From NCBI RefSeq assembly GCF_000159955.1, contig NZ_GG695972.1:76535-106588 (forward strand): a stretch of 30,054 nt of DNA, given 5' to 3'. The notes beneath the pieces are model-generated. The model saw only the letters and a list, made by a program, of their open reading frames with translations, searched no databases and had not been told where the DNA came from. Each line of letters begins with the position of its first letter. Position 1 is the first letter of the stretch. Shown in pieces: positions 1-7,641 of the stretch. The position numbers were made by a program, and so were the translations under genes. This DNA comes from Paenibacillus sp. oral taxon 786 str. D14. GTDB taxonomy: Bacteria > Bacillota > Bacilli > Paenibacillales > Paenibacillaceae.

Positions 1-56
1 CGTTTAACAAGAAAGATATCGTCATTGCGACTGTACCTTATCATTTGCAAAAATAA
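1..56 (+). CDS. possible 3' end of an unidentified gene (5' part outside window)
   Basis: An open frame enters from the left edge and stops at TAA 54-56, giving the C-terminus FNKKDIVIATVPYHLQK. Only about 17 codons are visible, so neither family nor function can be assigned. The support is its position: it would converge on manP with a GC-rich hairpin (64-92) starting just after the stop. It could equally be a chance open frame. Confidence 0.25.
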   Translation, partial: FNKKDIVIATVPYHLQK

Positions 57-63
57 GCAAATT

Positions 64-92
64 CCCCCGAAGCCGTCGCAACGGCTCGGGGG
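64..92. terminator. GC-rich hairpin, probable terminator of manP
   Basis: CCCCCGA(A)GCCGT (64-76) pairs with ACGGCTCGGGGG (81-92) around a CGCA loop, giving a 12-bp stem with one bulged A. On the minus strand it is followed by an AT-rich stretch (AATTTGCTTATTTTT), as expected for rho-independent termination of manP. The T tract is interrupted, so termination may be partial. It may also serve a plus-strand gene ending at 56. Confidence 0.6.
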
Positions 93-104
93 ACCTTAGT
101 TTAA

Positions 105-2072
105 TTATTGAATTTGATCCAGCAGCTGATAAGCTTCCTGTTTGGTTTTCACCTGCAGCAGCTGTTCGCGGAATGCGTCATCCATCAGCTTGCGGGACAG
201 CATTTGCAGAATTTTTAAATGCTCATTGCCTTTGTTTTCGGCAGGGACAGCGATCATAAAGATCAACTTAGCGGGCGTTCCGTCCGCGCTGCTCCAATCC
301 ACGCCTTCCGGCTTGATCCCGAATACGACTCTTGGCTTCAGCACCGCCACCGACTTCCCGTGCGGTACGGCGACGTTCATGCCGATGCCGGTAGAGCTTT
401 CTTGCTCGCGCTTCAGAATCGCCTGCTTGAACTCAGCAGAGGAGGTCAGCACACCTTCAGCGTTCAGCTTTGCAATCATTTCGTCGATGATCCCGTCCCG
501 TGTTGACGCGGACAGGGAAGGCTCAATCAGATCCAAACTGATGATATCCGTCAGCTTGCGAACTGTGCTTTGAGCTTCGGCAGCCGGCACGCTTACCGGG
601 CGGACGTTCTCCGCACGTGGCGTTTCCATGGCTGGAGCCGCCTCGTCCGCAGCGCTCGCTTCGGCGAGCTGAGGCTCGACCTGTTCTTTCTTCAGCAATT
701 TGATCATTAAGGCCGTAACGATGGAACCCGCGATGACGGCCACGAAGAACATGAGGACATTGTCAACGGCGCCAAGTACGGCAACGATTGGACCGCCGTG
801 AGCTACGCGGTCGCCGACGCCGCCCAGCATGGCGATGACGGAACCTGTCATCGAGCCGACCATGATGCTGGGAATAACGCGCAGTGGGTCTTGCGATGCG
901 AACGGAATCGCACCTTCGGTGATCCCGAACAAGCCCATCGTAAAGGCGGCTTTGCCGGATTCCCGTTCGGCATTATGGAACTTGCGTTTGAACAAGAACG
1001 TTGCCAGGCCCAGACCGATCGGCGGAATACAGATCGCAACGGCGATCGGACCCATGATTTGATAGTTCCCCTCCGCGATCATCGCGGAGCCGAACATGAA
1101 CGCTACCTTGTTAACCGGACCGCCCATGTCGAAGGAGATCATGGCGCCCAGAATCAAGGCCAGCAGAATCGAGCTGGCTCCTTGCATGCTGGCAAGCCAG
1201 TTGGTCAGCCATTCAAACACTTGGGCGATCGGGCCGCCAAGCAGGTAAATGAAGGCGAGACCTACGATCAGCGAAGAGAGAACCGGGATGATGATGATTG
1301 GCATGATTGGATTGATCGCTTTCGGCACCTTCCACTTCTTGATCCAAAGTGCAACGTAACCCGCCAGGAAACCGGCGATGATCCCGCCGATGAAGCCGGC
1401 GCCGGCTTCACTTCCGTAGAAGCTGCCATTGGCGGCGATGTAACCGCCGATGATCCCGGGAGCGAGACCCGGCCGGTCGGCGATACTAAACGCGATGAAC
1501 CCGGCTAGCACCGGTACCATAAACGTAAAGGACGCAGATCCCAGCTTCTCGATGGTTTTCCAGAACGAGTCTTCAGGAATTTGCAGGCCGCCCGGAGTAG
1601 GTACGCCGCCGATCGAGAGAGCGATGGCGATCAAGAGACCGCCCACGACGATAAACGGAATCATATACGAGACACCGCTCATCAGGTGGCGATAAAAGGC
1701 GTTTTGCTGCTTGGCGCCGGTCTGTTTGGCCGGCGTACCTTCATTGTTATCCTGTCCTTGGTATACCGGCACTTCTCCGCGAATCATCTGTTGGATCAGC
1801 GCCTCGGGGTTCCGTATGCCTTCCTGCACACCAACAACGAGCAGCTTCTTGCCGACGAACCGGCGTTTGTCTACCGTTTTGTCGGCCGCGATGATGATGC
1901 CGTCCGCTTGGCGGATATCTTCCTCCGTGAATTCGTTTTCCACTCCGATCGAGCCTTGGGTCTCGACCTTCATGGCAATACCTAGCTTGTCGGCGGCTTT
2001 TTGCAGATTTTCCGCCGCCATGTACGTATGGGCAATCCCGTTGGGACATGAGGTAATCGCCAGTAGTTTCAT
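105..2072 (-). CDS. manP: PTS mannose/fructose-type transporter subunit IIBCA (ManP-like)
   Basis: This 655-residue membrane permease of the phosphotransferase system imports a hexose, most likely mannose, and phosphorylates it during uptake. The order is IIB-IIC-IIA. IIB is at the N-terminus with the phospho-acceptor Cys9 in ITSCPNGIAHT. A polytopic IIC domain spans about residues 120-470 and contains ISFDMGGPVNKVAF and FGITEGAIPFA. A linker follows, then a fructose/mannitol-type IIA with His571 in VAVPHGK. The B-C-A order and length match Bacillus subtilis ManP as I recall it; classical FruA has IIA first. AGGAGG at 2081-2086 lies 8 nt before ATG 2072. It lies 118 bp downstream of manR and has a cre box in front. 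Mannose is inferred from family resemblance plus the adjacent ManR-type regulator. No manA is visible before the window ends. A fructose-specific role remains possible. Confidence 0.85.
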   Translation of the reverse strand: MKLLAITSCPNGIAHTYMAAENLQKAADKLGIAMKVETQGSIGVENEFTEEDIRQADGIIIAADKTVDKRRFVGKKLLVVGVQEGIRNPEALIQQMIRGEVPVYQGQDNNEGTPAKQTGAKQQNAFYRHLMSGVSYMIPFIVVGGLLIAIALSIGGVPTPGGLQIPEDSFWKTIEKLGSASFTFMVPVLAGFIAFSIADRPGLAPGIIGGYIAANGSFYGSEAGAGFIGGIIAGFLAGYVALWIKKWKVPKAINPIMPIIIIPVLSSLIVGLAFIYLLGGPIAQVFEWLTNWLASMQGASSILLALILGAMISFDMGGPVNKVAFMFGSAMIAEGNYQIMGPIAVAICIPPIGLGLATFLFKRKFHNAERESGKAAFTMGLFGITEGAIPFASQDPLRVIPSIMVGSMTGSVIAMLGGVGDRVAHGGPIVAVLGAVDNVLMFFVAVIAGSIVTALMIKLLKKEQVEPQLAEASAADEAAPAMETPRAENVRPVSVPAAEAQSTVRKLTDIISLDLIEPSLSASTRDGIIDEMIAKLNAEGVLTSSAEFKQAILKREQESSTGIGMNVAVPHGKSVAVLKPRVVFGIKPEGVDWSSADGTPAKLIFMIAVPAENKGNEHLKILQMLSRKLMDDAFREQLLQVKTKQEAYQLLDQIQ

Positions 2073-2098
2073 GGATGTTTCCTCCTGTAATCAAAGAT

Positions 2099-2112
2099 CG
2101 AAATCGTTTACA
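2099..2112. promoter_or_regulatory. CcpA catabolite-responsive element (cre) before manP
   Basis: CGAAATCGTTTACA matches 13 of 14 positions of the cre consensus TGWAANCGNTNWCA; only the first base differs. It sits 26 bp upstream of the manP start, where bound CcpA would block transcription when a preferred sugar is present. The match is seen in the sequence; binding is inferred. Confidence 0.65.
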
Positions 2113-2190
2113 TGACTCATCTTATCGCAAAAGGAACGGCGGAAAAAAACTTTATATTACCGGAAGTTGCGGAAAAACTGATTTTTTTCC

Positions 2191-4143
2191 CTATAAGCAA
2201 TTGAGCAGCTCCTCGGGAGTCCGTGCCTGCACGAGCCGCTCAACGGTTGAAGGCTGTTCGCTTAGCAAGGACAGGCGCTGGAACAGTTTTTTCGTCATCT
2301 CTTGCTCCTGCGGGGCAAGCGCCAGCATAAATACGACGGACACCTTCTCTTCCTGCCATTCCAACGGCTCTTCCAGGGTGGCAACAGCGATCCGCGAGGT
2401 GCGAATCAGCTTCGGATCGCCATGGGGGATTGCGATGCCGCCGCCGATGGTCGTGGACGAGAGCCGTTCCCGCAGCAAAGCCTGATGCGCGTAATCCGGC
2501 TCAACGAACCCCTGCTTGGCGAGCTCGTTCCCTAACAGCTCGATCAGCTCGAATCGATGGCCGATGGTCAGGCGCGGGAAGATGAGCGAAGGCTGCGTGT
2601 ACATGCCCAGAATCGAGCCAGCGTGTTCGGCGTGACCGGATTCTTGGTCCAACCTGCCGATGAAGTCGGCGATCTTCTGCGTTTCGCCAGTCTCCAGCAG
2701 CGGGGATACCGTGATATAGGGGACGTTCACATTCTCCAAAGGAATTGTGGAGATGATAAAGTCAACCGAATGGTGAGCCAAATACCCGGGGAGATCGGCT
2801 TTCCGAACGGAATCCAATACATGCAGTTCGGGGAACTTCCGCTCCAGCTTGCTGCGCAAGATCTGCGACATGCCCACCCCCATATGGCAGACAGTCACGA
2901 TTCGCTTCCTTCCCTCAGCCGGCTGGCTCAGCCGTTCCACAGCGGCCTGAAAATGCAGCGTCAAATAAGCGACCTCCTCTTCAGGAATGGTGAAGGGGTA
3001 CCCTTCACTTAACTCTCTCGTCGCATAAATCACCATATCAAACATGTAGGGATACATTCTCTTGATATCCTGCAGCATCGGGTTCGATACGGTGAGCCCG
3101 TAGCTTAACCGGTTCAACGTTGAATATAAATGAATGCGCAGCCCTTCCATCAAAGCCTCGTCTTGGCCAAAATCCATCCAGGTCAAAGCGGACATCTTCC
3201 GGACGAGCGTCTCTGCTAAACCGCGGACCTCCGCCGTTTCCGCGGATGGATCTGCTCCGGGCTCCGCCGTTTCGATCCGCGCCCGGGATCGGATCTTCCC
3301 GCCCAGAATATGAGCGGTCAGATAAGCTACTTCATCCTCCGGGAAGCGCACGGCGAAGAAGCGCTCCAGCTTCCGGATGAAGGCTCCCGTCCAGCGGAAC
3401 TCCGGCTTCCCGCGGACAAAGACCTTCTCTTGCTCGGAGAAGGTAATCGGCTGTTTCAGTTTCGTTCGTCGAATCATCAGCAGCGTATGAATCAGCAGAT
3501 TGTCGAACGCTTCATCCGTAAAAGCAAGCTGCGCATCAAGCTCGAGCTGCTTGAGCTCCCGAGTGACGATATCGAGCTCATGGGGAGCAAATCGATCCTT
3601 GATGAAGGCTTGGCCTGCTTCGCCGGTGAGTTGGGACAGCTTGGACAACGCCGCGCGCTTATCCCGTTCTTTCCCTTCGATCAAGACGCCGACCTTTTGC
3701 TTGGAAACGACGATCAGGTCCCATTTCGCGAGCCAATCCCGCAAAGCGTCCAAGTCTTTTTTGATCACGGTCTTACTGGTGTAGTGCTTGTCGGCCAGCT
3801 CTTGGATCGTTACCGGCTTCGTCTCCATCAAGAGCCGGTAGGCCACGGCGATCAGCCGTTCCTCCTCCGTTTCCTGTTCCTTTGGCTTGATGGACCGGGA
3901 TCGGAGCAGTTCTGCGGTGATTTGGGCTTTGTCCGGCTCGGAAATGTCCAAGGCGACCCCGTATCCGGGCTTGCGGACCAGACGGGCATTTGACGATTGG
4001 GTTAAATACTGATCGATTTCATCCAGATCGTTGCGTATAGTTTTCTCCGAACAGCCAAAGTGCAAGGCAATATCCCGGATCACCAAGTGGGGCCGGGCAT
4101 CGGTAAGCAGCATATGTAAAATATCCTTCTGACGGTCGTTCAT
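2191..4143 (-). CDS. manR: PRD-containing transcriptional activator of the mannose PTS (ManR-like)
   Basis: This 650-residue PTS-controlled transcription activator has two N-terminal helix-turn-helix units (about residues 5-50 and 95-145). PRD1 has His219 and His278, and PRD2 has His338 and His397. A GatB-like EIIB domain carries Cys419 in VTVCHMGVGMS. A C-terminal EIIA domain carries His574 in IAIPHGD. Every phosphorylatable residue expected of the MtlR/ManR class is present, so it should be active. In the family, phosphorylation by HPr at PRD2 activates, while sugar-dependent changes at EIIB and EIIA report transporter flux. The architecture and length (about 650) fit B. subtilis ManR, and manP follows on the same strand. 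AGGGGGTGA lies about 9 nt before ATG 4143. No terminator is seen between manR and manP, so read-through is likely. Confidence 0.83.
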   Translation of the reverse strand: MNDRQKDILHMLLTDARPHLVIRDIALHFGCSEKTIRNDLDEIDQYLTQSSNARLVRKPGYGVALDISEPDKAQITAELLRSRSIKPKEQETEEERLIAVAYRLLMETKPVTIQELADKHYTSKTVIKKDLDALRDWLAKWDLIVVSKQKVGVLIEGKERDKRAALSKLSQLTGEAGQAFIKDRFAPHELDIVTRELKQLELDAQLAFTDEAFDNLLIHTLLMIRRTKLKQPITFSEQEKVFVRGKPEFRWTGAFIRKLERFFAVRFPEDEVAYLTAHILGGKIRSRARIETAEPGADPSAETAEVRGLAETLVRKMSALTWMDFGQDEALMEGLRIHLYSTLNRLSYGLTVSNPMLQDIKRMYPYMFDMVIYATRELSEGYPFTIPEEEVAYLTLHFQAAVERLSQPAEGRKRIVTVCHMGVGMSQILRSKLERKFPELHVLDSVRKADLPGYLAHHSVDFIISTIPLENVNVPYITVSPLLETGETQKIADFIGRLDQESGHAEHAGSILGMYTQPSLIFPRLTIGHRFELIELLGNELAKQGFVEPDYAHQALLRERLSSTTIGGGIAIPHGDPKLIRTSRIAVATLEEPLEWQEEKVSVVFMLALAPQEQEMTKKLFQRLSLLSEQPSTVERLVQARTPEELLNCL

Positions 4144-4217
4144 CGTTTCGCGTCACCCCCTTCATATAAATTATGGGATTAGCATTTCTGGAACAGGTAG
4201 ATTCGATACGGCCGGGC

Positions 4218-4245
4218 ACCAATCCAGACATCCGCACGTACACTA
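4218..4245 (+). promoter_or_regulatory. candidate sigma-K-like promoter of tgl
   Basis: CGTACACTA (4237-4245) resembles the sigma-K -10 pattern CATANNNTA with one mismatch. An AC dinucleotide (4218-4219) is placed 17 nt upstream, as in the short sigma-K -35. It is about 40 bp before the tgl start. Late mother-cell expression is known for tgl in B. subtilis. Both elements are short, so a chance match is possible. Confidence 0.35.
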
Positions 4246-4269
4246 ACCTAGATTCACCTGAATATTGAC

Positions 4270-4278
4270 AAGGAGGGG
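4270..4278 (+). promoter_or_regulatory. ribosome binding site that fixes the tgl start
   Basis: AAGGAGGGG lies 7 nt upstream of TTG 4286. An earlier in-frame TTG (4265) overlaps the upstream edge of this site and cannot use it, so 4286 is the likely initiation codon. Confidence 0.8.
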
Positions 4279-4285
4279 AATAGGT

Positions 4286-5104
4286 TTGATCCTACTGCCG
4301 CCACAAGATAAGAGTCAACTTGCTCAAATGACGCTGCCTCCGCTTCAAAGGGAAATCGTGCAGGCTCAAGAACGAAGCCCGGTGCCCTATCGTTACGGTT
4401 CTTTAGATGAATTGCTGTTCGAACTGGCTCTCCGCAACTCGATCGTCGATTCGGCCTTGGCGCTGAATGGAAGCGGGGCCCAATTTGCCGTCTACCGTAA
4501 ATCCCGATGCAATGAGCTGTATTGGAACCGCACGGAGGAGGGAGGGTTTCGGCTAAGAAACGGAGTAGCGCCGGCGGATGCCATTCTCGACATTTACCGG
4601 AACGGTCCGCTTTATGGCTTCGAATGCTCGATGGCGATGATGATCGTGATGTATAAGGCTGTACTGGATCAGATCGGCAGTCGGGCGTTTAATACGTATT
4701 TTACCAACCTGCTTCTTTACGATTGGCAGTATGACAGTGATCTGGGTTTTCGTCAAGGAAGTTTGCGTCTGGGGCCCTATCCCGGAGATATTCTCTATTT
4801 CAAAAATCCGGACCATAATCCCGAAACCCCGGAATGGCAAGGGGAGAACGTCATTATGCTGGGCGAAGACCGCTATTATGGCCATGGCATCGGCATCCAT
4901 TCTTCCGCCGGAATCATCGACGCACTTAATCGGAGAAGAATACCCGGCAGCCGGCGATCGGCGTACTTGCTTGATTTGATCATTTATCCCAATTACGATC
5001 ATATACGATCCCTGCGGGGCGTGTATGCCCGGATCGGCAGCACCGTCTATCGCCGTCGCGGCTCCCACAACGAAGCGTATCACACCAATTCCAGCCAAGC
5101 CTAA
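4286..5104 (+). CDS. tgl: protein-glutamine gamma-glutamyltransferase (spore coat transglutaminase)
   Basis: Tgl forms epsilon-(gamma-glutamyl)lysine cross-links between coat proteins during late sporulation. The 272-residue product begins M-ILLPPQDK and has the family segments PVPYRYGSLDELLFELALR, GAQFAVYRKS, and GPLYGFECSMA with the catalytic cysteine at residue 114. GENVIMLGEDRYYGHGIGI follows; it contains the acidic residues of the family active site, though I cannot say which Glu is catalytic. Start TTG 4286 is chosen from the RBS at 4270-4278, and it matches the short N-terminus of Bacillus Tgl (about 245 residues). The extra length is a C-terminal tail rich in Arg, Tyr and Ser. It is transcribed alone, away from manR, with a possible sigma-K promoter and a strong terminator. 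The convergent neighbour encodes a Tyr/Gly-rich protein that may be a substrate. Confidence 0.9.
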   Translation: MILLPPQDKSQLAQMTLPPLQREIVQAQERSPVPYRYGSLDELLFELALRNSIVDSALALNGSGAQFAVYRKSRCNELYWNRTEEGGFRLRNGVAPADAILDIYRNGPLYGFECSMAMMIVMYKAVLDQIGSRAFNTYFTNLLLYDWQYDSDLGFRQGSLRLGPYPGDILYFKNPDHNPETPEWQGENVIMLGEDRYYGHGIGIHSSAGIIDALNRRRIPGSRRSAYLLDLIIYPNYDHIRSLRGVYARIGSTVYRRRGSHNEAYHTNSSQA

Positions 5105-5105
5105 G

Positions 5106-5150
5106 AACAACAAGGCCTCCCGCAAATTGCAGGAGGCCTTGTTGTTTTTT
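5106..5150 (+). terminator. rho-independent terminator of tgl
   Basis: A perfect 15-bp stem (AACAACAAGGCCTCC at 5106-5120 with its complement at 5132-5146) and an 11-nt loop are followed by a T run to 5150, directly after the tgl stop codon. Opposite-strand use for the convergent gene ending at 5161 is possible, but the T tract is poor on that side. Confidence 0.9.
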
Positions 5151-5160
5151 GCGTTTAAGT

Positions 5161-5541
5161 TTAGAAGAAAAACGGGAAGAAAAATCTTCTGAAGAAGAAA
5201 AACGGATACGGCTGGCGGATAAAGCGGCGGAAGCGGCGCGGATAGCCGTAACCGTAACCAAAGCCACCGTAGGGAGGGTAACCGCCATAAGGGGAACCGA
5301 ACGCGCGATCATCCATATCTCCCACCGGAACGAGCAGGTACACGTGGTCGTCGTCCATTCCGTCGATGATCCCTTCATACATTCTGCCGTCGTTGCCTTC
5401 CATTTGCATGAGGTGGTGATGATATTTTTTACACATTTCCATCATTTGTTTCTTGTGATTGTATCCCATCGGCTCTTGGCTCGTCGGGCTTACTTGGCTT
5501 GGCGTACCGCCGTAAGGTGAATACATATTAGGCATTTCCAT
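5161..5541 (-). CDS. small Tyr/Gly/Phe-rich protein, possible spore coat component
   Basis: I do not recognise a named family for this 126-residue protein. It has three zones. Residues about 1-45 are rich in Met, Gln, Lys and His (HKKQMMEMCKKYHHH). A short folded-looking core, GRMYEGIIDGMDDDHVYLLV, is of the kind seen in Bacillales coat-associated proteins. The tail is low-complexity, made of Gly-Tyr-Pro repeats and then Arg/Phe (FFFFRRFFFPFFF). AGGAGG lies 5-6 nt before ATG 5541. The composition, the convergent tgl neighbour and a sigma-K-like upstream element suggest a coat role. That is inference from context, with low-to-moderate certainty about function. The reading frame itself is well supported by its RBS, its position and the non-random core. 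Confidence 0.7.
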   Translation of the reverse strand: MEMPNMYSPYGGTPSQVSPTSQEPMGYNHKKQMMEMCKKYHHHLMQMEGNDGRMYEGIIDGMDDDHVYLLVPVGDMDDRAFGSPYGGYPPYGGFGYGYGYPRRFRRFIRQPYPFFFFRRFFFPFFF

Positions 5542-5564
5542 CCATTCCTCCTTTGTTCTTGCTG

Positions 5565-5592
5565 CAGTATATTCGCGGAGATGGGCATTTGT
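5565..5592 (-). promoter_or_regulatory. candidate sigma-K-like promoter of the coat-like gene
   Basis: On the minus strand AATATACTG (5565-5573) loosely fits the sigma-K -10 pattern, with AC (5591-5592) 17 nt upstream. That is the same spacing as in front of tgl. The match is weak and is listed mainly because the two convergent genes would then share timing. Confidence 0.25.
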
Positions 5593-5702
5593 GCCGCAGG
5601 TTCGTGTCCTTCATTTTGCTAGTGATCTGCTTTGTACCGGAATGCGCGCGAATATGCTAAGATGGGGATGCATTGGACCATGGACTCATCAGCACTTAGA
5701 AA

Positions 5703-5716
5703 TGTAAACGGATTCA
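5703..5716. promoter_or_regulatory. cre-like box before the short-chain dehydrogenase
   Basis: TGTAAACGGATTCA matches 13 of 14 positions of TGWAANCGNTNWCA, with A instead of T at position 10. It lies 28 bp before the start codon at 5745 and downstream of a weak possible -10 (TATGCT at 5653-5658), a road-block position for CcpA. Regulation is inferred. Confidence 0.5.
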
Positions 5717-5744
5717 TAGCAACCAAAGGAGGCAAGGTTGAACG

Positions 5745-6446
5745 ATGAAACTGATCGTAACAGGAGCGGGGAAGGGACTTGGATTGGAAATCGTCGGGGA
5801 AGCATTGCGGCGCGGCCATGAGGTGGCTGCCGGCATGCGCTCGCTGGATACGAACGTGGAAGCGTTGAAGGCACGGCAGGAGGGGGCGCCAGGGAAGCTG
5901 ACGCTGCTTGAGCTGGATGTCGACGAGGAAGATTCGATTGCTCAAGCGAAGGAGGCCATGGCTGCCAGATGGGGAACGGTGGACGCGCTGATCAACAACG
6001 CGGGGATCTTGCTGGCACGGGAGCAGCCGATCGAGCGATTGGGATTCGCGGCGGTGGAGAATACGTTCCGCACCAATCTGTACGGCCCGATGAAGATGGT
6101 GAAGCATTTCCTGCCGCTGCTGAAAGAGAGTGATCGGCCCTTGATTCTGAACGTATCCTCGGAGGCCGGATGTTTTGCCGGGGCATATGGCGGCGATTAT
6201 CCGTATGCGTTGTCCAAGGCCGCACTCAACTATTTTACCGCTCAGCTGCGCAAGGAGCTGGTGCCGCAGGGGTTCAGCGTGTACGCCATGCATCCAGGCT
6301 GGATACGGACCCCGATGGGCGGCAGTCAGGCGCCCGGCGATCCGCGGGATTCGGCGCGGGCGATTCTCGACTTGGCCGAAGGGAAGCTGGACGCGGATAC
6401 CCACGCCGTGATGATTGGTATCGACGGGAAAGCGATGCCGCTGTAA
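5745..6446 (+). CDS. short-chain dehydrogenase/reductase, NAD(P)-dependent
   Basis: This is a 233-residue cytoplasmic oxidoreductase of the classical SDR family. The cofactor-binding motif is TGAGKGLG (residues 6-13), and the structural NNAG is at 84-87. The active-site Ser is at 138/139 in NVSSEAG, and Tyr154/Lys158 lie in YPYALSK. The full Asn-Ser-Tyr-Lys set is present and the length is normal, so it should be active. Its substrate cannot be told from sequence. AAAGGAGG at 5725-5732 precedes ATG 5745 with 12 nt spacing, slightly long. It is monocistronic, with a cre-like box in front and a shared terminator after it. Confidence 0.9.
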   Translation: MKLIVTGAGKGLGLEIVGEALRRGHEVAAGMRSLDTNVEALKARQEGAPGKLTLLELDVDEEDSIAQAKEAMAARWGTVDALINNAGILLAREQPIERLGFAAVENTFRTNLYGPMKMVKHFLPLLKESDRPLILNVSSEAGCFAGAYGGDYPYALSKAALNYFTAQLRKELVPQGFSVYAMHPGWIRTPMGGSQAPGDPRDSARAILDLAEGKLDADTHAVMIGIDGKAMPL

Positions 6447-6469
6447 TTTCAATGCGCTATAGGCCAAGA

Positions 6470-6517
6470 AAGGGGCTGCTCCTCCATCATCCACGATGAC
6501 GGTTGGGTTAGCCCCTT
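6470..6517. terminator. bidirectional two-tier hairpin between convergent genes
   Basis: The outer stem AAGGGGCT/AGCCCCTT (6470-6477 with 6510-6517) encloses an inner 8-bp stem CCATCATC/GATGACGG (6484-6491 with 6495-6502, one G-U type pair). Short T-rich tracts flank it on both strands (TTCCTT on plus, TTTCTT on minus). It sits between the convergent dehydrogenase and the oxidoreductase ending at 6538. Confidence 0.65.
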
Positions 6518-6537
6518 CCTTGCTCCACGGGTTCTTC

Positions 6538-7620
6538 TTAATCCGTTTCAATCCGAATCGCTTGCGCCTGCGCCTCAATGCATAAAGCCGCCGCTTTAAA
6601 GGCATGCTTCTGTGTCATGGCAGTTTCCGTTCCGTTGAGGATATCCAAAATAAATGCGCCGAAATAAGGGTATCCCACTTTCCCGGAGCAGTCATAGTGG
6701 AATTCGCCTTCATGATTCACTAAATAGAGATGATTGCCGGAAGCTTCCCGGGCGATGTCGATGTATTTGCGAATTTCGATGTAGCCATCCGTCCCCAAGA
6801 TGAGGGTGCGGCCGTCGCCCCACGTCCCCAAACCGTCGGGAGTCAGCCAATCCACCCGGAAGTAGAAGGTCGCCCCGTTATCCGCTACCAGCGTTGCATC
6901 GCCAAAGTCCTCAAATCGCGGGTATTCCTTGAACTTGTAGTTGGCCACCTTGCTATGCAGCACTTTCGCATCCTTAGCGCCTGCGTAATGCAGGAATTGC
7001 TCGATCTGATGGGACCCGATATCGCATAATATCCCGCCGTAACAGTCGGGGTCAAAGAACCATTCCGGCCGGGCCTTGGGATTAGCGCGATGCGGCCCTG
7101 TGCCAATGACCTGGACGACCCGCCCGATGGCGCCTTCCTCGATTAGCTGGCCGGCAAACACAGCGCTCTCAACATGCAGGCGTTCCCCGTAATAGATCCC
7201 CCATTTAAGACCGGTCTGTTCCGTTTTCCGTCGCGCCTGTTCGACCTGCTCCAACGTCGTAAACGCCGGTTTATCCGCAAAATAATGCTTGCCGTGCTCC
7301 ATCGCCCGAAGCCCGAGTGCGCATCGTTCCGAAGGAATACAGGCTGCGGCGATCAACCGGATCTGCGGATCCTCCCAAATCTCCTCCTCGGACGCCGCTG
7401 CCTTCGCTTGCGGAAACGTATCGACAAACCGCTTCACCTTTTCCGGATCCGGGTCATACACCGCGGCGAGCTCCGCCCCGGCCTCGATCAACCCGTTGCA
7501 CATTCCGTAGATATGCCCATGATCCAATCCGATCGCCGCAAAGCGAAATTCGCCTGTTCCAACTACCGGATTGGGTTTTCCTTTCGGCGCATAATTCATG
7601 CCATCTTGCTTCTTCGTCAT
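6538..7620 (-). CDS. Gfo/Idh/MocA family oxidoreductase (second of pair)
   Basis: This 360-residue NAD(P)-dependent sugar-type oxidoreductase is the last gene of the transporter operon. A leader of about 22 residues precedes a Rossmann strand with a divergent loop (FAAIGLDHGHIYG), followed by AAVYDPDPEKVKRF. The conserved lysine motif is in HYFADKPAFTT, and the C-terminal alpha/beta domain contains CDIGSHQIEQFLHYAG. The family oxidises or reduces sugars, inositols and glycosides. AAAGGGG lies 8 nt before ATG 7620, and the gap to the upstream paralog is 21 bp, so they are co-transcribed. The atypical glycine motif means cofactor binding may differ from its neighbour. The substrate is unknown but is presumably derived from the imported glycan. 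GH109 glycosidases share this fold, but I see no Tat signal or other basis for that call. Confidence 0.85.
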   Translation of the reverse strand: MTKKQDGMNYAPKGKPNPVVGTGEFRFAAIGLDHGHIYGMCNGLIEAGAELAAVYDPDPEKVKRFVDTFPQAKAAASEEEIWEDPQIRLIAAACIPSERCALGLRAMEHGKHYFADKPAFTTLEQVEQARRKTEQTGLKWGIYYGERLHVESAVFAGQLIEEGAIGRVVQVIGTGPHRANPKARPEWFFDPDCYGGILCDIGSHQIEQFLHYAGAKDAKVLHSKVANYKFKEYPRFEDFGDATLVADNGATFYFRVDWLTPDGLGTWGDGRTLILGTDGYIEIRKYIDIAREASGNHLYLVNHEGEFHYDCSGKVGYPYFGAFILDILNGTETAMTQKHAFKAAALCIEAQAQAIRIETD

Positions 7621-7641
7621 GGCGTCTGCCCCTTTCGTGAA

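Noticed and set aside
798..1508. 236-codon plus-strand open frame
   Set aside because: It is antisense to manP in a GC-rich gene, with Arg/Asp/Gly-biased composition, no RBS and no recognisable motif.
105..2072. Naming the PTS permease FruA
   Set aside because: Classical FruA has IIA at the N-terminus. The B-C-A order, length and adjacent ManR-type regulator favour ManP.
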